26,313 nt of DNA from DASSKA01 sp035765755 (lineage in GTDB: Bacteria; Actinomycetota; Actinomycetes; Propionibacteriales; Nocardioidaceae): positions 1 through 26,313 of the forward strand of contig DASTWW010000196.1 of the NCBI GenBank assembly GCA_035765755.1, read 5' to 3'. Position 1 is the stretch's first letter, and the number at the start of each line of letters is the position of its first letter. This document shows, piece after piece, positions 1-7,863 of the stretch. The notes beneath the pieces are model-generated. The model was not told the DNA's origin, did not search any database, and was given only the letters and a program-made list of their open reading frames with translations. The translations under genes and the position numbers were made by a program.

Positions 1-455
1 ACTCCGGTCTCGACCCGGTCCGCACCGCCTACCTCAACCAGCTGATCGTCGACCTCAACGCCCAGATCGAGGCGACGTTCCTCATCGTCACCCACGACAT
101 CAACACCGCGCGCACGGTGCCGGACAACATCGGGCTGCTCTACCACCAGCACCTGGCGATGTTCGGGCCGCGGGAGATGCTCCTCAGCTCCGAGGAGCCG
201 GTGGTCCGCCAGTTCCTCAACGCGCAGCGCCAGGGGCCGATCGGGATGTCGGAGGAGAAGGACGCCGACGAGCTGGAGGCCGAGAAGGACCAGGAGCTCC
301 CGCCGTTGCCGCCGATCCCGCTGCAGATCGAGCCGTCCAACGGCATCCCGCGACGCAGCCAGAAGACCCCGGGAGAGTGGTGCCGGGAGAACGGCGTGAC
401 CCCGCCGCCCGGCTCGTTCGACGCCAACATGTCGATGGCGCCCGGGGGAGCCTGA
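1..455 (+). CDS. mkl: Mce-system ABC transporter ATPase, C-terminal part (5' truncated by window)
   Basis: This is the C-terminal ~150 residues of an ABC ATPase that powers Mce lipid import from the cytoplasmic face. The reading frame is open from base 3. It begins at the D-loop (SGLDP) and includes the H-loop histidine in the segment FLIVTHD, so the Walker A, signature and Walker B motifs lie upstream of the window. After the ATPase core comes MFGPREMLLSSEEPVVRQF and then GPIGMSEEKD, which are typical of the Mkl/MceG family and not of generic importers. A proline-rich, charged tail of about 70 residues follows. The stop codon is one base from the GTG of the first permease, so the ATPase gene is co-transcribed with the permeases and Mce genes. 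In mycobacteria the equivalent gene is unlinked to the mce operons. The family call is firm. The N-terminal half cannot be assessed. Confidence 0.93.
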   Translation, partial: SGLDPVRTAYLNQLIVDLNAQIEATFLIVTHDINTARTVPDNIGLLYHQHLAMFGPREMLLSSEEPVVRQFLNAQRQGPIGMSEEKDADELEAEKDQELPPLPPIPLQIEPSNGIPRRSQKTPGEWCRENGVTPPPGSFDANMSMAPGGA

Positions 456-456
456 G

Positions 457-1242
457 GTGTCCACGCTCACCTCGTCCCGGATCCTCGCGCCGATCGGCAC
501 TGCGGGCAAGCTCTTCGCCTTCGGTCTCGACGTGGCGCGCGGCCTGTTCCGGCGCCCGTTCCAGCTGCGGGAGTTCTTGCAGCAGGCCTGGTTCATCGCC
601 TCGGTCACGATCGTGCCGACGGCCCTGGTCGCGATCCCCTTCGGAGCGGTCATCGCCCTGCAGGTCGGCGGCCTGATCAAGCAGTTCGGCGCCCAGTCGT
701 TCACCGGCTCGGCCGCCGTGCTGGCCGTGGTCCGCGAGGCGGGCCCGATCGCGACCTCCCTGCTGATCGCAGGAGCCGGCGGCTCGGCCATCGCGGCCGA
801 CCTCGGCGCCCGCAAGATCCGCGAGGAGCTCGACGCGATGATGGTGCTCGGTATCGACCCCATCCAGCGCCTGGTGGTGCCGCGGGTCCTGGCGACCATG
901 CTCGTCGCGGTCTTCCTCAACGGGCTGGTCAGCGTCGTGGGCGTCGCCGGCGGCTACGTGTTCAACGTGGTGCTCCAGGACGGCACGCCCGGCGCCTACC
1001 TGGCCAGCTTCACTGCCCTGGCCCAGCTGCCCGACCTGTGGCAGGGCATGGCCAAGGCACTGGTCTTCGGGCTGATCGCCGCGATCGTCGCCAGCTACAA
1101 GGGCATGAACGCAGCGGGCGGTCCCAAGGGCGTGGGCGACGCCGTGAACGAGTCGGTGGTCATCACGTTCATGCTCCTGTTCGTCGTCAACTTCGTGATG
1201 AGCGCGATCTACTTCCAGCTCGTCCCACCGAAGACAGGGTGA
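457..1242 (+). CDS. yrbEA: YrbE/MlaE-family permease, first subunit
   Basis: This is an inner-membrane permease of 261 residues, matching the MlaE/YrbE family length. Hydrophobic segments lie around residues 45-71, 85-112, 140-172, 198-214 and 233-253. The coupling-helix motif of the family, EELDAMMVLGIDP, is at about residues 123-135 and is expected to contact the ATPase. A glycine-rich stretch (AAGGPKGVGDAV, about 219-230) before the last helix is also typical. The GTG start at 457 lies directly after the ATPase stop and ten bases separate its end from the next gene. It should pair with the second permease to form the membrane core that receives lipid from the Mce tunnel. The substrate (sterol, fatty acid or phospholipid) cannot be told from the sequence. 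Confidence 0.93.
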   Translation: MSTLTSSRILAPIGTAGKLFAFGLDVARGLFRRPFQLREFLQQAWFIASVTIVPTALVAIPFGAVIALQVGGLIKQFGAQSFTGSAAVLAVVREAGPIATSLLIAGAGGSAIAADLGARKIREELDAMMVLGIDPIQRLVVPRVLATMLVAVFLNGLVSVVGVAGGYVFNVVLQDGTPGAYLASFTALAQLPDLWQGMAKALVFGLIAAIVASYKGMNAAGGPKGVGDAVNESVVITFMLLFVVNFVMSAIYFQLVPPKTG

Positions 1243-1252
1243 GGTCCGGCTC

Positions 1253-2080
1253 ATGGCTGACGTCAAAGCGATCTACCAGAAGCCGCTGCGCTCGCTGGAC
1301 AACCTCGGCGAGGAGCTGTCGTTCTACCTGCGCGCCATCGCCTGGACGCCGCGCACCCTGCGCCGCTACAAGAAGGAGATCCTGCGCCTGCTCGCGGAGG
1401 TGACGCTGGGCTCGGGCGCGCTGGCGGTCATCGGCGGCACGGTCGGCGTCATCACCGCGATGGCGTTCTTCACCGGCACCGAGGTCGGGCTGCAGGGGTA
1501 CGCCGCCCTCAACCAGATCGGTACCGCCGCGTTCGCCGGGTTCGTCTCGGCCTACTTCAACACCCGCGAGATCTCGCCGCTGGTCGCCGGGATCGCGCTC
1601 GCGGCGACGGTCGGCTGCGGATTCACCGCCCAGCTGGGCGCCATGAGAATCTCCGAGGAGGTCGACGCGCTCGAGGTGATGGCGATCCCGTCGCTGCCGT
1701 TCCTGGTGACGACCCGGATCATCGGCGGCCTGATCGCGATCATCCCGCTCTACGTCGTCGGGCTGCTCTCGTCGTACTTCGCCACCCGGCTCACGGTCAC
1801 GCGCTTCTTCGGGCAGAGTCCGGGCACCTACGACCACTACTTCAACCAGTTCCTGCCGCCGGGCGACGTGCTGTGGTCCTTCGGCAAGGTCCTCGTCTTC
1901 GCCGTCGTGGTCATCTTGATCCACTGCTACCACGGCTACACCGCCTCGGGCGGTCCCGCCGGGGTCGGTCTGGCCGTGGGCCGGGCCGTGCGCACCTCCA
2001 TCGTGGCCATCAACGTGATCGACCTGTTCCTGTCCATGGCGATCTGGGGCACCACGACCACCGTGAGGCTGGCCGGCTAG
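1253..2080 (+). CDS. yrbEB: YrbE/MlaE-family permease, second subunit
   Basis: This is the second inner-membrane permease of the Mce importer, 275 residues long. The N-terminal ~45 residues are amphipathic and basic. They are followed by hydrophobic segments near 50-73, 85-101, 109-127, 150-176 and 210-228, and a final one near 248-265. The coupling motif ISEEVDALEVMAIPS is at about 133-147. A glycine-rich loop, ASGGPAGVGLAVG, lies at 231-243. The ATG start has a purine-rich stretch (ggtgagg) ahead of it. The TAG stop is immediately followed, with no spacing, by the ATG of the first Mce gene, which implies translational coupling. Its divergence from the upstream permease matches the usual YrbE A/B heterodimer. 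Confidence 0.93.
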   Translation: MADVKAIYQKPLRSLDNLGEELSFYLRAIAWTPRTLRRYKKEILRLLAEVTLGSGALAVIGGTVGVITAMAFFTGTEVGLQGYAALNQIGTAAFAGFVSAYFNTREISPLVAGIALAATVGCGFTAQLGAMRISEEVDALEVMAIPSLPFLVTTRIIGGLIAIIPLYVVGLLSSYFATRLTVTRFFGQSPGTYDHYFNQFLPPGDVLWSFGKVLVFAVVVILIHCYHGYTASGGPAGVGLAVGRAVRTSIVAINVIDLFLSMAIWGTTTTVRLAG

Positions 2081-3397
2081 ATGAAGCGCAACACCAGGGC
2101 CTACCACCGCCTCGTCGCGATCGAGCACCGCGTGCTCGGCGTGGCGTTCCTGGTGCTGCTCCTGGTGTTCGTCGGGCTCACCTACGCCATCTTCAACAAG
2201 TCCTTCGCCGACTACGCCGACGTGACGCTCGAGTCCGGCAAGACCGGCCTGCAGCTGCCGGCTCGCGCCGACGTGAAGATCCGTGGGGTGCTCGTCGGCG
2301 AGGTCACCGACGTGCGCACCGCCGGCGACGGCGTCGCGCTCACCCTGGGCCTGGACCCCAGCAAGATCTCGATCATCCCGCGCAACGTCTCGGCACGCAT
2401 CCTGCCCAAGACGCTGTTCGGCGAGAAGTACGTCGCGCTCCAGGTGCCCGAGCAGCCGGCGCCGGAGCACCTCGAGGCCGGCGACACCATCGAGGAGTCC
2501 GAGGTCAGCATCGAGGTGGAGCGGGTGCTCTCCGACATCTACCCGCTGCTGCGCACCGTGCAGCCGGCGCAGATCAACTACACGCTCAACGCGATGGCGA
2601 CGGCGCTCGAGGGCCGCGGCGAGCGGATCGGGGAGAACCTCGAGACGCTCGACGGCTACCTGAAGCGGACCAACCCGCAGATCCCGCTGCTCGTCGACGA
2701 CCTGCGCAAGCTCGGGCAGGTCTCCGACGTCTACCGCCAGGTCGTCCCGGAGCTGGCGAACCTGCTGCGCAACTCGGTCACCACGGGGAAGACGTTCATC
2801 CAGAAGGAGCAGAAAATCCAAGCGTTCTTCAGCGACGTCGCCGCGTTCTCGTCGACGAGCCGGGACTTCCTCGAGCAGAACGGCGACAACATCATCCGGC
2901 TGAGCAAGCAGGGTCAGGAGCAGCTCCCCGTGTTCGCGAAGTACTCCCCGGAGTACCCCTGCCTGCTCAACGGGATCGTCAAGGTCCTGCCGCGCCAGGA
3001 GCAGAGCTTCCGCGGCTACACGCTGCACATCAACCTCGAGACGCTGCCCAAGCAGCCCCGGGGGTACGACGTGCGCGACGACCCGCAGTACGACGACCAT
3101 CGCGGCCCGCTGAACCTCTCCGACTGCGAGGCCGCGATCCACGACCGGTGGAGCCAGTCCAACCTGCCGCCGGAGCGCCTGGTCCCCGAGCTGCGCGACG
3201 GGGTCGACTACCCGGTGGGCAAGCGCGCCGCGACCGGCTTCGACGTGACGTCGGGCTTCGCCGGGACCGGTGCCGAGCGGGCGGTGGTCAACGCCGTGGC
3301 CGCGCCAGTCCTCGGGGTGCCCGCCGCGCAGGTCCCCGACGTCGCCTCGCTGCTGTTCGGCCCGATCGCCCGCGGGACGGAGGTCAGCGTCCGGTGA
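2081..3397 (+). CDS. mceA: MCE-domain lipid-binding protein, MceA type, copy 1
   Basis: This is a periplasmic MCE protein of 438 residues anchored by one N-terminal transmembrane helix at about 17-37 (VLGVAFLVLLLVFVGLTYAIF). The MCE beta domain spans roughly 43-125, with the family hallmark VKIRGVLVGEV where subunits pack in the ring. A long helical region follows (about 145-300), including SDIYPLLRTVQPAQINYTLN. The C-terminal domain contains GYTLHINLETLPKQPRGYD and DGVDYPVGKRAATGFD. The order of features and the C-terminal cysteine-containing section fit MceA and not MceB-F. The ATG directly abuts the permease stop. The next gene is a close paralogue of this one, so the MceA position is doubled. 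Which copy enters a given complex is unknown. Confidence 0.9.
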   Translation: MKRNTRAYHRLVAIEHRVLGVAFLVLLLVFVGLTYAIFNKSFADYADVTLESGKTGLQLPARADVKIRGVLVGEVTDVRTAGDGVALTLGLDPSKISIIPRNVSARILPKTLFGEKYVALQVPEQPAPEHLEAGDTIEESEVSIEVERVLSDIYPLLRTVQPAQINYTLNAMATALEGRGERIGENLETLDGYLKRTNPQIPLLVDDLRKLGQVSDVYRQVVPELANLLRNSVTTGKTFIQKEQKIQAFFSDVAAFSSTSRDFLEQNGDNIIRLSKQGQEQLPVFAKYSPEYPCLLNGIVKVLPRQEQSFRGYTLHINLETLPKQPRGYDVRDDPQYDDHRGPLNLSDCEAAIHDRWSQSNLPPERLVPELRDGVDYPVGKRAATGFDVTSGFAGTGAERAVVNAVAAPVLGVPAAQVPDVASLLFGPIARGTEVSVR

Positions 3398-4692
3398 GCA
3401 CCCGCACCCTGCTGGCCGGCGGGCGCCATCGCGTCCTCGGCGTCGCCTTCCTGGCCCTGCTGCTGTTCTTCGTGTGGGGGACCTACGCCGTCTTCACCAA
3501 GAAGTTCGTCGACTACGTGCCGGTGACCCTGAAGACCTCCAAGATCGGCCTGCAGCTGCCGGCGCTGGCCGACGTGAAGATCCGGGGCGTCATCGTCGGC
3601 GACGTCCGCGACATCAGCTCGACCGGGGACGGCGCCACGCTGAGCCTCGCGATCGACCCCGACCGGGCCGACATCATCCCGGCCAACGCCACGGCCCGGA
3701 TCCTGCCCAAGACGCTCTTCGGCGAGAAGTACGTCGCGCTCCAGGTGCCCGAGCAGCCCTCGAGCGACTCGATCAGCGCCGGCGACGTCATCAACGAGTC
3801 CGACGTCGCCATCGAGGTCGAGAAGGTCCTCTCCGACATCTACCCGCTGCTGCGCACGGTGCAGCCGGCGCAGATCAACTACACGCTCAACGCGCTCGCG
3901 ACGGCGCTCGAGGGGCGCGGGGAGCAGATCGGGGAGAACCTCGAGACGCTCGACGACTACCTGAAGCGGACCAACCCGCAGATCCCGCTGCTCGTCGACG
4001 ACCTGCGCAAGCTGGGCCAGGTCTCCGAGGAGTACCGCGACGTGGTGCCGGAGCTGGCCAACCTGCTGCGCAACAGCGTGAAGACCGGCCACACGTTCGT
4101 CCAGAAGGAGCAGAAGATCAAGGCGCTGTTCTCCGATGTCGCCAGCTTCTCCTCCACCAGCCGGGACTTCCTGGAGCAGAACGGCGACAACATCATCCGG
4201 CTCAGCAAGCAGGGCCAGGCGCAGCTCCCGCTGTTCGCGAAGTACTCCTCGGAGTACCCCTGCCTGCTCCAGTCGATGGTCGACTGGTCGCCCAGCATGG
4301 AGAGCGCCTACCGCGGCTACACGCTGCACATCAACCTCGAGACCATCCCCAGGCAGCCGCGCGGCTACGACGTGCGCGACGACCCGCAGTACAACGACAG
4401 CCGCGGGCCGATCAGCACCGGCGCCTGCCGTGCCGCACCGCAGTACAGCCAGAAGAACCTGCCGGGCACCCGCTACGCGCCCCGGCTCCAGGACGGTGTC
4501 GACTACCCGGTGGGCAAGCGTGCCGCGCCGGGCTTCGACCTCACCTCCGGCTTCGCCGGTACGACGGCCGAGCGGTCGGTCGTCAACGCAATCGCCGCCT
4601 CCGCGATGGGAGTCGCCTCCGATGAAGTGCCCGACGTGGCCACCTTGCTGTTCGGCCCCCTGGCCCGGGGAACGGAGGTGAGCCTGAGATGA
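3394..4692 (+). CDS. MCE-domain lipid-binding protein, MceA type, copy 2 (tandem paralogue)
   Basis: This is a 432-residue MCE protein that aligns end to end with the preceding MceA. I chose the GTG at 3394, which overlaps the upstream stop as GTGA, because it yields an N-terminus (MSTRTLLAGGRHRVLGVAFL) collinear with copy 1. The open frame continues upstream only as a shadow of copy 1. The transmembrane helix is at about 13-33. The MCE domain at about 38-120 carries VKIRGVIVGDV. The helical region is almost unchanged from copy 1, with the block from SDIYPLL to LRKLGQVS nearly identical. The C-terminal part keeps GYTLHINLETIP and DGVDYPVGKRAAPGFD. Divergence is concentrated in the MCE beta strands and near residues 290-305 and 345-365. 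The end overlaps the next ATG as ATGA. It is an intact, apparently functional gene. Confidence 0.9.
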   Translation: MSTRTLLAGGRHRVLGVAFLALLLFFVWGTYAVFTKKFVDYVPVTLKTSKIGLQLPALADVKIRGVIVGDVRDISSTGDGATLSLAIDPDRADIIPANATARILPKTLFGEKYVALQVPEQPSSDSISAGDVINESDVAIEVEKVLSDIYPLLRTVQPAQINYTLNALATALEGRGEQIGENLETLDDYLKRTNPQIPLLVDDLRKLGQVSEEYRDVVPELANLLRNSVKTGHTFVQKEQKIKALFSDVASFSSTSRDFLEQNGDNIIRLSKQGQAQLPLFAKYSSEYPCLLQSMVDWSPSMESAYRGYTLHINLETIPRQPRGYDVRDDPQYNDSRGPISTGACRAAPQYSQKNLPGTRYAPRLQDGVDYPVGKRAAPGFDLTSGFAGTTAERSVVNAIAASAMGVASDEVPDVATLLFGPLARGTEVSLR

Positions 4693-5723
4693 CCGGACTG
4701 GACAAGCGGACCAGCGCGGACGCCGTGAAGCTGATCGTGTTCATCGTGGTGACCACGATCGCGACGAGCATGCTCGTCGTGACGATCGGCAACATCTCGT
4801 TCGGCGCCACCAAGACCTACAAGGCCGTCTTCAGCGACGCCACCAGCGTGGTGAACGGCGACGACGTCCGGGTGGCCGGGGTCAAGGTCGGCAACGTCGA
4901 GGACGTCTCGATCGTCGACCGCACCCACGCCCTGGTGACGTTCACGGTCGACGCCGACCGGCAGCTCACCGCCAGCACGTTCGCGCAGATCCGCTACCGC
5001 AACCTGGTCGGGCAGCGCTACATCGCGCTGACCCAGGGTGTCGGCGGCCCGTCGATCCTGCACGAGGGCGCCACGATCCCGCTCAGCAAGACCTCGCCGG
5101 CGCTGGACCTCACCGTGCTCTTCAACGGGTTCAAGCCGCTGTTCCAGGCGCTCTCGCCGGCCGACGTGAACAAGCTGTCGTACGAGATCATCACGGTCTT
5201 CCAGGGTGAGGGCGGCACGCTCGAGAGCCTGCTGGCCCACACGGCGTCGGTGACCTCGACCCTGGCCAACCGTGACCAGCTGATCGGCGACCTGATCACC
5301 AACCTCAACCAGGTCATGGTGACCATCGGCAAGCGCGACGGCCAGCTCTCGGACCTGCTGGTCAAGCTGCGCACGTTCGTCTCCGGGCTGACCCAGGACC
5401 GCCAGGCGATCCTCGGCTCGCTGGACTCGGTCTCCTCGCTGGCGGTGCAGACCTCCGACCTGGTGACCGGGATCCGCCCGGGACTGACCGAGGACGTCAG
5501 GCAGCTGCGCAAGGTCGCCGGCAACCTCGACCGCAACAAGGCGGAGATCGACCGGGCCCTTCAGGTGCTGCCGATCAAGCTGAACAAGATCGGCCGCACC
5601 GCGACCTACGGCTCGTGGTTCAACTTCTACCTGTGCAACATGACGGGTCGGGTGAAGCTGCCTGGCGGCAAGTACCTCCCGGTCTCCTACGACACCGGCG
5701 GAGCGAGGTGCAATCTCGGATGA
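4689..5723 (+). CDS. mceB: MCE-domain protein, MceB type
   Basis: This is a 344-residue MCE protein, the length usual for MceB. It has a single N-terminal transmembrane helix at about 13-34 (AVKLIVFIVVTTIATSMLVV). The MCE domain at about 40-120 contains VRVAGVKVGNVEDV and the YRNLVGQRYIAL strand. MceB-type markers follow: SPALDLTVLFNGFKPLFQAL, ITVFQGEGGTLESLL, and a C-terminal segment TYGSWFNFYLCN with a conserved cysteine. The helical region from about 150 to 300 would extend the lipid tunnel. The ATG overlaps the previous stop (ATGA), and its own stop overlaps the next ATG in the same way. I see nothing aberrant in it. The B assignment rests on the conserved SPALDL and FQGEGG motifs and on gene order. 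Confidence 0.92.
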   Translation: MTGLDKRTSADAVKLIVFIVVTTIATSMLVVTIGNISFGATKTYKAVFSDATSVVNGDDVRVAGVKVGNVEDVSIVDRTHALVTFTVDADRQLTASTFAQIRYRNLVGQRYIALTQGVGGPSILHEGATIPLSKTSPALDLTVLFNGFKPLFQALSPADVNKLSYEIITVFQGEGGTLESLLAHTASVTSTLANRDQLIGDLITNLNQVMVTIGKRDGQLSDLLVKLRTFVSGLTQDRQAILGSLDSVSSLAVQTSDLVTGIRPGLTEDVRQLRKVAGNLDRNKAEIDRALQVLPIKLNKIGRTATYGSWFNFYLCNMTGRVKLPGGKYLPVSYDTGGARCNLG

Positions 5724-6691
5724 GCGTTCCCTTCCGTGAGCGGAACCCCGTCATCGTCGGGGCGGTCAGCCTCGCCGTGATCGCGGCCTTGGTGATGGCC
5801 GCGTTCCGGGCCGAGGACCTGCCCCTGATCGGCGGCGGCAACACCTACTACGCCTCGTTCAGCGAGGCCGGCGGTCTCAAGGCCAACGACGAGGTGCGCA
5901 TCGCCGGCGTGCGCGTCGGCAAGGTCAAGTCCGTTGAGCTCGACGGCGACCACGTCGTGGTCAAGTTCCTCGTCGACACCGGCTCGCGCTTCGGCGCGCA
6001 GACCGGGGCGGCGATCAAGGTCAAGACGCTGCTCGGCGCGATGTACCTCGCCCTGAAGCCCGCCGGCTCCGGCCAGCTGCAGGAGGGCAGCCAGATCCCC
6101 GTCAGCCGGACCACCTCCCCGTTCGACGTCGTGCAGGCGTTCAGCGGGCTGGCGAAGACCTCCGAGCGGATCGACACCGGCCAGCTCGCCAAGGCCCTCA
6201 ACACCATGGCCGCGCTCACCGAGCACACGCCGGCCTCGTTCCGCGGCGCGCTCAAGGGCCTGTCGCAGCTGTCGCAGAACATCGCCGCCCGGGACGACCA
6301 GCTCAACACCCTGCTCACCAACATGCAGAAGGTCTCCAAGGTGGTCGGCGACCACAGCGACGACCTGGTGACCCTGATGCGGGACGGCTCCAAGCTGTTC
6401 CAGGCCGTGGTCGCCCGCCGGCAGGCGATCCACGACCTGCTCACCTCGACCAGCAGGCTCGCCACCCAGCTCACCGGCCTGGTGCAGGACAGCCGCGCGG
6501 ACCTGGCCCCGGCCCTGCAGCACCTCAACAGCGTCGTGGACATGCTCCGCCGCAACCAGGACAACCTCGACAACAGCCTGCGGCTGATGGCGCCGTTCTA
6601 CCGGGTGTTCGCGAACACCCTCGGCACCGGTCCCTGGTTCGACACCTTCATCCAGAACCTGCCCCCGGTGCCCCAGGTGGGAGGGAACTGA
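5720..6691 (+). CDS. mceC: MCE-domain protein, MceC type
   Basis: This is a 323-residue MCE protein. I start it at the ATG at 5720, which overlaps the upstream stop, because this places the hydrophobic helix (residues 10-27, IVGAVSLAVIAALVMAAF) at the N-terminus. The open frame reaches further upstream but only inside mceB. The MCE domain at about 37-115 includes VRIAGVRVGKVKSV and the strand IKVKTLLGAMYLAL. It is followed by TSPFDVVQAFSGL and a long helical stretch to about residue 300. The C-terminus is short (FIQNLPPVPQVGGN) and lacks the proline-rich tail present in many mycobacterial MceC proteins, which makes this one shorter than those. It shares a TGATG overlap with the next gene. The C identity relies on order and length and could be argued. 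Confidence 0.88.
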   Translation: MSVPFRERNPVIVGAVSLAVIAALVMAAFRAEDLPLIGGGNTYYASFSEAGGLKANDEVRIAGVRVGKVKSVELDGDHVVVKFLVDTGSRFGAQTGAAIKVKTLLGAMYLALKPAGSGQLQEGSQIPVSRTTSPFDVVQAFSGLAKTSERIDTGQLAKALNTMAALTEHTPASFRGALKGLSQLSQNIAARDDQLNTLLTNMQKVSKVVGDHSDDLVTLMRDGSKLFQAVVARRQAIHDLLTSTSRLATQLTGLVQDSRADLAPALQHLNSVVDMLRRNQDNLDNSLRLMAPFYRVFANTLGTGPWFDTFIQNLPPVPQVGGN

Positions 6692-7863
6692 TGCTCACGT
6701 TCTTCGGCAGGCTCAGCCGCCTCACCCGTGCGCTGTCGCTGGTCGCCGTGGTCGCCATCCTGGCCGCGCTGGTGCTGGTCCTCGTGCCGCGAGAGCACCG
6801 CAAGTACCTCACCGCGAGCTTCCCGCGCACCGTGTCGCTCTACCAGGGCTCCGACGTGCGGATCCTCGGGGTGCCCGTCGGCAAGGTGGCCAGCGTGACG
6901 CCGTCCGGCAAGGACGTCCGGGTCCGGATGTGGTACGACGCGAAGTACAAGGTGCCGGCCGACGCCAAGGCGGTGATCATCTCCCCGGCCATCGTCGGCG
7001 ACCGCTACATCGAGCTGACCCCCGTCTACAAGGGCGGGCCCACGCTGCCCCAGGACGCCACACTGAGCGCGCAGCGCACCGCGGTCCCGCTCGAGCTGGA
7101 CCAGATCTACCAGAGCATCGACGACCTCACCGTGGCGCTGGGACCACGGGGCGCCAACAAGAAGGGCGCGCTGACCCGCCTGCTGGACAGCACCGCGAAG
7201 AACTTCGGCGGGCAGGGCAAGCAGTTCCACCAGACGATCGAGAACCTTTCCCGGCTGACCGGCACCCTGGACCACAACAAGGGCAAGCTGTTCGGCACGG
7301 CCAAGCAGGTGGAGCGGTTCGTGTCGGCGCTGGCGCAGAACGACGCGACGGTGCGCCGGTTCAACGACTCGCTGTCCTCCGCGTCCCAGGTCCTCGCCGG
7401 CGAACGGGGCGACCTGCGCTCTGCGTTGCGCAACCTGGGCGTGGCCATGCAGAGCGTGACCTCCTTCGTGCGGCACAACCGCCATTCGTTGTCGAAGAAC
7501 ATCAAGGGCCTGGACGCCATCTCGAAGATCCTGGTCAAGCAGCGGGACGCCCTCTCGGAAACCCTCGACGTGGCACCGCTCGCGCTGAACAACCTCTACC
7601 TGACCTACAACCCGACCACCGGCACCCTGGACACCAGGGCCAACGTGGGCGAGAACCTGAACCAGCTCTCGGCCGACCCGGCCACCTTCCTGTGCGCGCT
7701 GGTGAACCAGGCGGACACGTCGAAGAAGGGCTGCTCGCTCGTCAAGCAGGCCCTCGCCGGGTTGCCGCGCACCGCGCCGTTCCAGCACGGGCAGCAGCGC
7801 ACGGTGCAGGTGGAGCACATCGACAAGTCGCTCGGCGGCATCCTGGGGGTGGACGGCCGATGA
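6691..7863 (+). CDS. mceD: MCE-domain protein, MceD type
   Basis: This is a 390-residue MCE protein with a transmembrane helix at about 14-33 (ALSLVAVVAILAALVLVLVP). The MCE domain at about 38-115 carries VRILGVPVGKVASV and AIVGDRYIEL. The motif PLELDQIYQSIDDLTVALGP at about 131-150, followed by GANKKGALTRLL, is characteristic of MceD. A long helical section runs to about 300, then a C-terminal region with two cysteines (FLCALVNQ and KKGCSLV). It is shorter than the ~530 residues of mycobacterial MceD proteins, which end in long proline-rich tails. The start codon shares its A with the preceding TGA. The end overlaps the lipoprotein gene's ATG. It is presumably one strand-forming subunit of the Mce tunnel. 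Confidence 0.9.
   Translation: MLTFFGRLSRLTRALSLVAVVAILAALVLVLVPREHRKYLTASFPRTVSLYQGSDVRILGVPVGKVASVTPSGKDVRVRMWYDAKYKVPADAKAVIISPAIVGDRYIELTPVYKGGPTLPQDATLSAQRTAVPLELDQIYQSIDDLTVALGPRGANKKGALTRLLDSTAKNFGGQGKQFHQTIENLSRLTGTLDHNKGKLFGTAKQVERFVSALAQNDATVRRFNDSLSSASQVLAGERGDLRSALRNLGVAMQSVTSFVRHNRHSLSKNIKGLDAISKILVKQRDALSETLDVAPLALNNLYLTYNPTTGTLDTRANVGENLNQLSADPATFLCALVNQADTSKKGCSLVKQALAGLPRTAPFQHGQQRTVQVEHIDKSLGGILGVDGR

Larger units (their letters stand above)
2081..4692 (+). repeat. Tandem gene duplication (two MceA paralogues)
   Basis: The two adjacent genes are collinear direct repeats with a unit offset of about 1.3 kb. The segment 2525-2729 matches 3826-4030 with roughly ten mismatches by eye, and most third codon positions are conserved. 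The flanking parts that encode the MCE beta domain and the C-terminal loops are clearly diverged. The repeat therefore reflects duplication followed by uneven divergence or gene conversion, not an assembly artefact. Confidence 0.85.

Noticed and set aside
1873..3393. Upstream extension of the second MceA gene by about 500 codons
   Set aside because: It is an Arg/Ala/Pro-rich shadow of yrbEB and copy 1. Collinearity of the N-terminal membrane helix with copy 1 fixes the start at 3394.
2081..4692. MceA duplication as an assembly or copy artefact
   Set aside because: The two copies differ at many positions in the MCE domain and C-terminus while keeping intact frames and proper stop/start overlaps, so both are real genes.
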